A DNA stretch of 64,000 nt from Antedon mediterranea (lineage: Eukaryota > Echinodermata > Crinoidea > Comatulida > Antedonidae). Below the pieces are notes generated by a model that was not told the origin of the DNA, ran no database searches, and saw nothing but the letters and a program-made list of their open reading frames with translations. Where the stretch lies: the NCBI RefSeq assembly GCF_964355755.1, contig NC_092672.1, positions 4,528,001 to 4,592,000 on the forward strand. Direction: 5' to 3'. Of the stretch, positions 50,001-62,000 are shown piece after piece. How positions within the stretch are numbered: the stretch's first letter is position 1; each line of letters starts with the position of its first letter. The position numbers and the translations under genes are program-made.

Positions 50001-53000
50001 TAGGTTTGCAGTACACTTAGTGTTTAGATAAGGAATAAAATATGGTTGAGAATGTCTTGATTATTCGGTTTTTATGCTACAATTCTGATTTGGATTGGTT
50101 AACAGAACCCTGCCACTATGTCCACCTAAAGCTCTGTCTACACTATCAAACTTTATGTGATGAAAAAATGTATATGATGATGTTATATCACTACCATATT
50201 TGGGCATATCACTACTATATTTGTCAAACTAGTTTGATAGTGTAGATAGAGCTTTACACTCTGCTATTTCATCTCCACTAGCCTAGCATTATCCAGAAGA
50301 TGGTTGTAATTTTAGCTAGCAACATCAAGACCATCACACCCATAATTTAATTCTTTTTGGAAAAACATGGTGTACCGAACACCTTTTACTACATTATGAA
50401 CTAATTTTTAAGATAGGAAAAATCGGTAAGCAATATTAAGATTTAAAAACCTTTCGAGACTGCAATACAGATCTAATGTAACAAACATCCACTTAATACT
50501 ATATTTAATTTCGTTTTAATACCATAATAGGACAAATTCCTAGAGACATGGACAAAGTCACAAAAGGAATCCTTTTGCAAATATTTGTAATATTCAGTAT
50601 AAGCTAAAATGAACATAAAGTATGACTGCTATATTATTTGCCTGCAACCGTGTTAATAGTAACATAGGATATGAAATCAATCCAGAAATATAACTGTTTA
50701 GTATTGTACAGTTTTATAATAGAAAAGCTACTATTGTGGTAAAGATTATGATTGAAAATGTCCATCTGGTTTGAAGATACGATATTTTAAAAATATAGTC
50801 GTCACTCTGAAGAAAGTGCTTGTGGAAGGAGCACTGAAACTGTCAGTCAGGTCAGTAACTAATTTTTGCTTTTCAAAACAGATTTTAAAATATACGTGTA
50901 CGTTAAAGATTGTTGGGATAAAAATTATTGAACCAATAGGAGGGATCTTAATTGGAAAGATAACCACTACACAAACAATGATGTTTCAAATATAAACAAC
51001 AGTACAATTCTATTTCCTTATGCGAGCTAAGATAATTTACTTTCATTTTAATTGAAATTAAGTTCAGGTTTATTTGAGTCGTAGTAGTCCTACACACATG
51101 TTCTACAAGCTGTGAGTTTAGAGCATGATGACGTCAAGGAAATCACTCTAAATTTACATGTAATCAAAATAGATGAAGCTAAGAGATGGAAAGACAAACA
51201 AAAACAAGTTGAAATTTTCTAGGATGATGAGAAATGGCCCATGAAGTGATAGATTTTACTTGATTGGCAATGATGATAAAGTGATATTATGATGGTGATA
51301 ATAAATGATGTTACAGTGATAAAGATTCAATATGATAATGATGCAATGATCTTGTCATAATAATGTTATATAATGATCTTAAATGATAAATTAATTGTCT
51401 ATATATTTTATACTTTTTTACATATACTGTATATGCATATATTTTCTTATAAATTTTAAAAATGTTACGGTTACAGCCTTTTGGCTATTTGTATCATTGG
51501 TCGTCTGTTTTTGGACAATAAATATACCTGAATTATTATATTATTATTATGTCATTAAATATGTATTTCATGTAATGATAACTGATAATGATGTCATGAC
51601 AATAATTACTATTACTGTAATTATAGTACTTTATGATGATACGTATGCAAATTAATTTTCTATGAAGAGAGAAACATCAACATTGACACAAATTGAAATC
51701 GTATTTAAGCTCAAACGTGATAATATACGATGTGTTAGAACTGTGCAATCAATTATGTAAGAGCATAAGTACATTAAAGATGTAGCATGTAGATTATTAT
51801 TATAGAACAATGACGTGTCTACTGACAGTAAAAATAGCATGTTTGTCTCAGATAAATTTAGTAGAAATAAACATTAGGAATCAGCTTTACAACTTGAGAC
51901 CCATCTACATATAAAATACCAAGATACATAAACAACACTTAACAAAAATCATATTTGTAAATGTGCAAACGTATTATGATAGATATTTATAGACAAACTG
52001 ACAGCTAAGAATATCTTCGTGAAGTAAAATTTAAGAAAATATTTACGTAAACTTTCTAAAATTCTAAAATAGATATATAAAATGTGGGTTTTATATTCAT
52101 ACATAAATCTATAGATCAAATTGGGATATTAATTTTGAGGCAAAAACTGGCAACTAAAATCTTGCTGGTAAGACATTTAAAGCTAAAATATAATATGATA
52201 TAATTTAAGAAACTATTTGATATAAATAGCAACAGAATTTATAAATGTAATCAACTTTTATTACATTAAACAAAGTACTGACGGCAATAGAAGGTTAAAA
52301 AATATATTTCTAGTTGAGTTTAGCCATACTTTCTATGCAACTCTCTCTACTGCAACTCTCTCTACTGCAACTCTCTCCACTGCAACTCTCTCCACTGCAA
52401 CTCTCTCCACTGCAACTCTCTCCACTGCAACTCTCTCCACTGCAACTCTCTCCACTGCAACTCTCTCCACTGCAACTCTCTCCACTGCAACTCTCTCCAC
52501 TGCAACTCTCTCCACTGCAACTCTCTCCACTGCAACTCTCTCTAGTGCAACTCTCTACACTGTATTTACATCTACCTTTACAACTTAATGCAAATGTGTA
52601 GTTAAATTTATACACCATTCTCATTCACTTTTAATACATATATAAATCATTCTCATTCTAACTTTAAAAAATACACATTATTAATCAAATTAATTTTTAA
52701 ATGCATTGAATGCTTGGTTAATAATCAAGTTAATAATGAAAATCATATTTATGTTTCTGTAATTATTCAATAAATTATGAAATAATATCCCAGTGGAATA
52801 GAAATAATGAACACATTTACTTGTCTAAGTTGTCACTAAAGCAAGATGCAATGATTTAATGTGTATTAAAGTTAGCGAAGCGTGACTTTCTTCGGGTGCG
52901 TTACGGCAACAGGCATGCTCAATGGAGAGTAGCGTGATTCACACGTGAATGTTCAGAGTGAATATGTCCGAAATTAAAGATCAAAACGAGAAGGTGATTA

Positions 53001-56000
53001 TGATTGTATTGTGATCTTTTAATGTCACTTTAAATGTATGTTCAATAATAGTTTTTTTAGAAAAACATTTTGGTTTTCTTTTGTAAAGTAGGTTGTATTT
53101 ATTAAAATAAAATGATAAAATAGAATTGACATTTAAAGGAATTCAAATGTTCGATATCACTTTACAAGATCATTTTTTATAAAAAAAATTATAAAATATC
53201 ATGATACTCGAATTATATGCTGTTGGATGCTATGAAAGGAAGCATGATGTGAAATGAAGCATGACATGCAATGAAGCATGACGTGCAATGAAGCATGACG
53301 TGCAATGAAGCATGATGTACAATTAAGCATGGCCTGAAAACATCTCACTACAGTATGTGCAGTGAAACTTTGCGTGTAGTGTGACTCTAGGTGCAATGTG
53401 CAGACGTATGCAACAAATAGATAGTGAACACCGTCGGTCGGCTAACCTTCCAAATTTTGGAACACCTCGTTGCTCATGGCTGATGATGACGAAGAAATCT
53501 GCAACAAGTTTTCTGACTTTTCGGAGCGTACAGCCTGAGCACTCAGGCCATTGCTAAGGCTATGTATCAGGCCATCATCATCTGAGGTTATCTTCAATAG
53601 CGCCTCATAATACTGGGCTTCAAGGCCCTTTAGCCCAGCATCGATACTTTGACAACTCGACATTAGTTCTAAGCTAGCAGTCTCACTATCAGATTTGTCT
53701 GTGAACACTAACAAGCACGACAACATTTACGTGAACAAAGTGTTAGATGACAAAATATGCAAAAACGTTTTATAAAACATAAATGAATATTAATAGTACA
53801 TAAAAAACCAATATTAACAGTTAAGAACATTATTTATCTCTTATAAAAGTGAATGATTAAACATTAAAAATATGTAAATCAAATTTAAATTAAGCTTAAG
53901 TGTCTCTAAGTGTAGTTAATGCTTGGCCATCAATGGTGTTGTAATCTGTATGGTAATAACATTTGCATAAAGTCAAGTAAACAAAAATGTTTGAGGACAA
54001 TGATGTTTGAATGTAAAGATTTACTCTTCTTTTAAATACTTTAGGACTCGATCTCAATTTGTGCAAAAAGGAGCATAAGAAAGATTAAAGTGATTTGTTT
54101 GTGATTAAAGGATGTTTCATGCTTATATAAAAAAAAACTTGATGTAAGTAATTTAAGGAAAAAACTATTAAGAAAGTAAAAATCTGTGAATATGTATTGA
54201 TGATAAAAAGAGATATATGCCAACACACAAAATACAATTCAAACATACAAATGTATTATACAAAAACATGAAATAGAAATTATCAATAATTAAGTAATAC
54301 TATAAGAATATTGTCCTAAGTTTTTGATTTTTAGAAAATAAAAATTTAAGTTTTAGAAAAAAAATTGCATAATGAAAATGACAATGACAAATAAAGTTAT
54401 TGTAAAAAAAATAGTAAAATATACTGTTCTGAAAGATATTATGAACAGAACAAAAATAGCAACCAAAATTAGCCTAATATTTTAAATTACTACAGGACAG
54501 ATTGTTATTTTATATAGACTATTAAAAGTCTAATAGACATTAGACGTTAATGATTAAAACAAACATTGTTCCAACACAAAGAATATTTTTTTTTAAACCC
54601 TGTTGATTAGTTTCTGTAATGAAAAATGACTGTGGAATGTCAACAAATTTTAGTGAGGTATTAGATCAAAGTATAAGATTAAAATGTTAATAAAAAATGC
54701 AAAAAAAAACTTGTTAGTATAGTAGTATTAAGAGTACCAGCATTCAATTCTTAATGATAGCTGGAAAGTAATTAACAATATTAAAAAGAAATCGTTCCAA
54801 GAAAGTCCAGGGGAAATGTTTGTATTGTATGCTTGTCAGGGTTGATGTTCGGGGCCGCACACGCGTTTTCTCTAGGCCGACAAGTCTGGGTAATTCGTTG
54901 AAGCTTTGGAAGCGCATTGGCTTTGTTCTAATAATAAAAGCACGCCTTCCGCTATGTCGGCACAATTGTTCGCATGTATTATAGCTCTAGAATTACCACA
55001 GTTATCCATGTAGGTAACTCAGTTCCAAGGAACTATAACTGATTTAATGAGCCATTCGCAGTTTTCGCTAATTATTTTTTTTCAAAGGAACATCCTCCAA
55101 TGCAATCTATTAATTGGTAAAAAGAACTTTATTAGTAAAGCACAGGCAGTAAAACGATGTTATTCAGGTTAATCTATTTAAATAATAGATAAATTAGATA
55201 TGTAGTTAATTATGATTAATGTAATACAGACAGAAATGAAAAAAATATATATATTAGTGCAATAAATGTTAAACTATGATGTTACTTGATCTAAAGATGA
55301 AATGAATGAAAAGAAATGATTAGTAATAGAATTATTTTGTAAATGATGACACTCTTATCTGCGCCCTCACCTTCCAACTGGCTGTTATCGGCGCTTGAGT
55401 CGGCAAGCTCTCGGATTCTGTCGGCGATTAGGCCATCTGCAAGACCGTGTGTACTACTCACTGATCTGTTGACACTGTCTATAGACTGCTTGTCTAAAGT
55501 TTCTACAAACAGAATACAGTATCAATATTGGTCATCAAATCTATTTTTATTTGTATATGGTTTTGTGTATTTGTAAAAATATTGTTAATACTTGAATCCT
55601 AAGAAAATAAACAAGGGCCAAAAGTGTTTTGTTTCCACTATGAAGTCAATGTTACATTCATTCTACTGTTACTGGACAATTATTGAATATACTTATTACT
55701 TATACATATTTTTGTTGTTTAAAGATGTATTGTCCCCCTGACCAAATATTTATTAAACATTTTTTTGTTGAACATGCCATTTTAATGTCGCATAATAGTT
55801 ATCACTTTGACAAAAAAGATTGGAAAAAAAATGTATTTACCTAAAAAAACTGTAATTTAAAGCAAAAAATAGTCAAATTGGCTGCCAGCCAATGGATTTT
55901 TGGTTGAATTTAACCATTTATTTTGTCAATTATAGTGAAAACATTTTTTTTTCTATAGAAGTGATTAACTTTATTAAAACTACATAATCTATTCAAATTC

Positions 56001-59000
56001 TGATTTAATTAATCTTCATTTTTCATGTTTTTGGTGGGACAATACATCTTTAATAATTTTAGTTTATGTTAATATTATGATATAATACAAGGAAGTTATA
56101 TCTTGCTCTATCTAATTTGCGAATAAGTTCTACTCCTTATTAAAACATATCACAGCTCATTAAGCATTGTACTGGACAGTTGAAGATGAGCATTCTGGGA
56201 ATTAAACTCTGGACCGAAAGGTCAATAACCTGATTTATTAAACTGACGTTGTTTTAACGCATTGTACCGAAACGTGGACCATGTTAAACTTATTCGATTG
56301 CAGTTACTGCAGTAACAACACCACCTTTTTTGGTTAATCCTACATGCTGTTTATTGCAGTGACTACATCATAAACTAGATAAATTAAAACGATAGTACTG
56401 CAGTAATGCAACATAGTTTACTGCAGTTATAGTCCTATAGAATAATTTTAACATGATCCCTTATAGCTATTTGGAACATTGGTAATATCATTGTTTGTTT
56501 GGATTGTTATAAAATTTATGAAATAAATTAAAATGTGTACATGTCCGTATTTAACTCTAAGTTATGCGTACAATTTAAATGACATCAAAGACTATTCTGG
56601 TATTAAGAAATGCAGTTAGAATGGTTCGTTTGTTATGGAGTCGTTTCAGTTGGTATTTTATGTCGCGAATCCCCGAGGACATCTACTTCAATTTTAAACA
56701 GAATCGTCAGCTACATTACGGAATAATTTATATTGAACATTTTCCAACATATTATATGTTTGCATATGTTTACTCTTATTTTATGGATTTTAAAATGTTT
56801 TTATTTATTTTTTTTTATTTTTTAAAATGTTTTTATTTAATATAAATCCTCATGTAAATATAATATCAATTAAATTACAAGCATTTTTTAAAGCGTTTTT
56901 AAATGTCCTTCCAATACATGACATTAATAGTAATTAGTATCAGGGCTAGCAAAACTTTATCAAATTATTGCCATTTGGGCAAACATTGTCTACATTTTGG
57001 TTGTCCTAAACAATTTTTACTTTATAGGTGTCGTCTAAATAGGTATTGACCTTAAGTTAGAATATATTTCACTTTGTTTGTTTTATACACGACTTAATAG
57101 GTACCTGTCAGAGGGGTTTTAATGTATTGTAATGCTAAAGTCACTGATTGATTTTATGTTTTAATCAAACCATATTACATTTTAATTCGACACCTGCTTA
57201 AATATAGCATTGTGGATCGACTAATGGTTGCCATTTGGTGGCGTCACTCGACATGAAGGAACCCTTTGGAAGAAGTTATTGTATGTGCCATCTACACCTG
57301 TGAGCAATTCAGCTGTAGGTTGCATTTACATATACTGACTGTAGTAGTACTAACTATGTGTTAATAATATGGCTCACCTCCCAGCTTATTGCCCCAGTAC
57401 TCATCACTATCGGATAAAGTAAGCCATCTTATATTTTCACAATAAGACGACAAATTTGTTGCACTTGTATCGCCCTCTAACCTTGATTGTTGTAAGTCAT
57501 ACATGTGCTCCAACTGTTCATCTTTACAATAAAAACAATCATTCAATTACTATCCGTTGGCATTGGATTAATTTGGGAAAAAGATAAAATCGCTTCGAGA
57601 ATTATTCTATCAAAAACAAATGTCAGAAAAGCTTTCACAACTAACGACGATAATGAAAATAGATAACATAAATGTTTATTTTAATTTATCTGGAAAATGA
57701 AAATTCAAAACAATGCTGATAGAAATAAATAAGCCTGTAGACAGGTTTATGTTTGTACGATTCCAGTCTGTCAGTCTGTCTGCTAGTCCAACCTCAAATG
57801 GTAAGTTTTAAAATGTGCATGTGTGTCTAGAAGACAGTGGATGCAACATTGTGAATAGTACATCAGTATTTGTTTGTTCAACCAAACGAACAAATGTTAA
57901 ATATTAAATGTTTCTGTCTACTGTTGTTCTGCCTGTCTGTCTGTTTGTCTACAGATACACACTGTAATAACTTAGAATAACTGTACAACACAAAACAAAT
58001 AAATTGGTGTTGGACAATAAATGAAAAGTGTTAGTAACAGTATAGAGTTACATGAAGTTTCAGGTGAAGTTACCTAATGTGAATGAAATGAATTATAAAT
58101 GTTATCTCCTGCAAAAAAGGATATTTTAAAATTAAAATGAAAATAAATGGTTATATGATACTCATTAAAATAGTGACAATACTTGGTACAATTTTACATA
58201 CTGTATCAGATACTACTGTATAACTGATAAATGTAAATTGGTAATTGAAACAAAACAATGTCATTATAATGTTTGTCCACAATACCATACTGATGCAGAT
58301 ATAAGCCCATCCTAGATTATATAAGGCCAGTCTGGAAAATTCCTTGAAAACAAGCTTATATCCTTGACATGACTCTTCCTCAAGAAGGAAGGGGATTGGG
58401 ATACTGAGTGGGTTTCAATATAATGAACATCCCAAACGTAACAGTTATGTTCAAAATGAGAGGGTTAAAAGTAGAATCCATATTAAGGGGACACCCTCAG
58501 GACCCAACATGCTGACTGTAGTGTTGAGATATATATAGAGACCCTTTTCAGAAATTTCCACTTAAAGAAAGATTCTACTATATTTGAATCAATATAATAC
58601 ATCAACAAACCACAAACCTGTAATATACATAATTGAAAACAATAAAATAACAATAAATATAAAACCATGGTCACTATAAACTAATTCATTATACAACATT
58701 TATACAAGGTTACAACAAGTTTAAGTGACAGACACAACATTTAATTGCATATTGAACATGTAAATGACAATAGCAATTAAGGAACATGAAATTACAGATA
58801 CTGAGGTGTTGTAATAAATAAACAATATGTACTAAAACATTTCTTTTGAAATCCAAGTCTCTGTCTAATAAAATAACAATTAAATAACCTCACATAAAAG
58901 ACGATAAATTATTACGGTGCAATTATTTATGTCGTAAACTCTGAGAGCCGTTCATTCGGTATTGACATGGTCACATTACGCAGTGTTCTGGATTCGATGA

Positions 59001-62000
59001 ATCTATAACATTAAAATATCTAGTGTTTCTTCCAATCAATGAAAAGTCGTATCAAGTTTCGGTGAAATTTTTATGTCATAGAAATCGGATAAGAAATAAA
59101 ATTTGTGTCTATTCAAAAGACTAGGATGATAAATTAATATTAAAATGAGGCTTTTATTAGTAGAGAGACTGGTTCAATTTAAACAATGTTGGTTTATATA
59201 AAATATTTAATATCATATCAAACTAGATCAACCTATGGAAATGTGAAAAAGATGTTTAATAGTTAATACACTGAAATACCTATAATTATGGTGGTACAAT
59301 TTGGTATGCTGACATGTCTTACATACATAAAACATTATTTAATATAAAAGACTAAGAAAGACTAATATGATGATAATATTATTTCTAGATAAGTTCTTAG
59401 TAATTATATAAGTAATTATAGTTGAAATTTATATTTGCATATCATACTTGGTAGAGTGGGTTGAATGAACTGACTATAAGTGTCTGAATATAGGATACGA
59501 AAAGGATAGAAGGCGCTCAACATATTGAAATTCTGGGTTAGAATCAGGAAAAATAATTAAGCAGGAATCATGGTAATTAGAATTACCCTTCCATTGTCTT
59601 ATTTCATGTTGTTTAGCGATTTAAGTACAGATGTGTGCCAAAATGGTTTTCTTTATTTTATACCAATATTAAATCAAATCGCCGTCTATACCTTAAAATA
59701 CTACCTGTTTTGGGTGTGTATTCAGGATTACTTTGCAGATTAAAGGTATTAACAAGGAGAAATCTACAAGATGTACCTCAGTCAGTTGACCATTAAGGTT
59801 GCACTTTCTAGACATAGCTGATGATAGTGTAATGTAAATTCATATATCATCACCTTTTCTAATTGTGGCAAAAAGTATAAAATGAGACAAATCTTGACAA
59901 ATTTCACAGCGAAAAAAATCATTATCATCATCTTATAGGCAGCTGTAGTTGATTAGTGGTGGTATTTTTACTCATCAGTATAGATACATACTATTAATTA
60001 ATCATCCTTTAGTCTATGCATGTCTAATCAAGCACAAAAACTACATAAATTATTTTCTCCAAAATGTTCAATGAAAAAGAAAAATCAAGTTAAGAAAATC
60101 ATATACTGTAGCAAGACTCAGAATAGTTGTGCGATGGCCTCATCATCACAAATTTGAATTTGAAACAGTCGCTAATTTTATTCTGACTATCTTCGCCAAA
60201 GGAAGCAGAGCACAATGGGAAAGTAAATAAATTATCTACTAATTCATTTCCCATCTTATAATGCATGTGTTTTATTGTTATTTTCATTTCTGTGATTTAT
60301 ATATTTATATTATGTATGTTTTGTTTGGCGTCCCTGACACAAGCATTCTTTATTGGTGACGCCACCATTTTAGAAATAAATGTTGATTGATTGATGCCTA
60401 CAGTACACTGAATGATTATTTAATTTTTCTTTGGCTTGTTTGGCCATATGGGTACGGTTTTCAAAAGAACATTTTTAATGATGTTAGAGATGATTTTACT
60501 GTGCAGATGTATATATGTAAATCACAGGTGCAACAAATTTGAATAACTGCTTTGAGATACGTCCCACCTGACAGTTTCATATCACGTACAGCTAGAGGGG
60601 TACCGTTGAGTGATACGAACGCAAACTCACTAACCATTATCACCTCATAGTCCTCTAACCAATCTATAACAGTAGGGAAGGAAAAGTCCTAAAAATGTCA
60701 CTACGTAACTAGTTTCTGAGTCTATTCTTATAGGATACAATCATGTTTATTCCAATATCTATTAATATCTGCCATGAAAATTGACATTAAGCTCTGTCTA
60801 CACTATCAAACTAGTTTGACAAAAAAAGTGTGATGTGTCCAAATATGGTAGTGATATGACATCATCATGTCCATATATGGGCACATCACACTTTTTTCAC
60901 ATAGTGTAGACACAGAGCTTTAGTCAATTTGTTCACTGTATTTGGTAGATGTAAAGTTGTACAGATGGTAGTAAAAAATAAAATGAAGATGATTGTTGAT
61001 GATAATACAATGACCATGACAGCAGGTTATTGTCTACTAAATAATGAAAGTCACTATCTAACTCTGCAATGCTAAATTAAAGGGGAGTTGGGTTACATAG
61101 TTTAAAACGATCGTGACTATGAATTAGATGATCGCACAAACTGGCTTCATCTGATAAACATGCAAGTCCAACTTTGATTACGATATATGCAATCACTCAA
61201 ATCAAATTGACTCACTGACTCTTAGCCGATTCTCGGTACTGTATCTATAACTTGTCTAGAATCTTTGGCAAGTTCTGTATTACAGTGTCATATATGTATC
61301 ACATGTGACATCTCTTTCAAAGGCCATAAGGCTAAACTAACTCTGGCCAAACCTACCTAACCTTAACATACAACCACCACAAGTGATACATATGTTACAC
61401 TGTATTATAGATTTTGTCTATGATACTAGACACAGTAATGCCATATGTGGTGATACAGTGAATCGGGTGCAATTCTTTAATGAATTAAATTAAATAACAA
61501 AAAATTGGAGAATACATCAAAATATAACTGCATTATTTTTAATATACATACTTTGCTATATGATGAATATGCGAATGAGATAAGTTAATGACCTTAATCA
61601 TTTAGCGCAGCAACGAAATGGGGATTTAAATGATGTTTAACGCATTGTCATCACTTTGAATAATGTGGATATGTGCTTACTAATTGGTGTTGATGAATTA
61701 TTTTAGGTCATACAGAATGGCGATGTATAGTAAATTCAGACACAGCAGATAGTTTAAGACCCAACAGATACTTTGAATAGAAACAAAGTTTAGATATACA
61801 GTATTCCCATGCTCTGAAATAAATTTAGAAGAGGCCCAAGTTGGCTGTGACACCATTTTTAACATTATGAATTTCTTCTAATAAAAATTAACAATATTTG
61901 CTACAATATCAGGAATAACACAAAGTCCCACTAATTGTTTTTCTCCCTTCAAAATGCAACAAACTAAAACTGGGATTATAGACATTTAAAAATCACAAAC

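Larger units (their letters stand above)
49774..53446 (-). other. RIMBP intron
   Basis: 3.7-kb AT-rich intron with no supported exon. Contents: MITE (50127-50257); a possible Penelope-like motif at 50805-50855 (CTCTGAAGAAAGTGCTTG, GAGCACTGAAACTG); scattered GATGAT runs at 51230-51330; the 15-bp array (52336-52560) and the 17-bp array (53233-53335). Confidence 0.65.

Noticed and set aside
52310-52624. Repeat-protein ORFs across the 15-bp array
   Set aside because: Both strands and several frames are open solely because of the 15-bp unit; there are no flanking gene signals.
54744-54965. 73-codon ORF
   Set aside because: It overlaps the decayed 18S rRNA fragment and is explained by it.
54830-55070. 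Functional 18S rRNA gene
   Set aside because: Only about 240 of roughly 1800 bases are present, with indels in universally conserved stretches.
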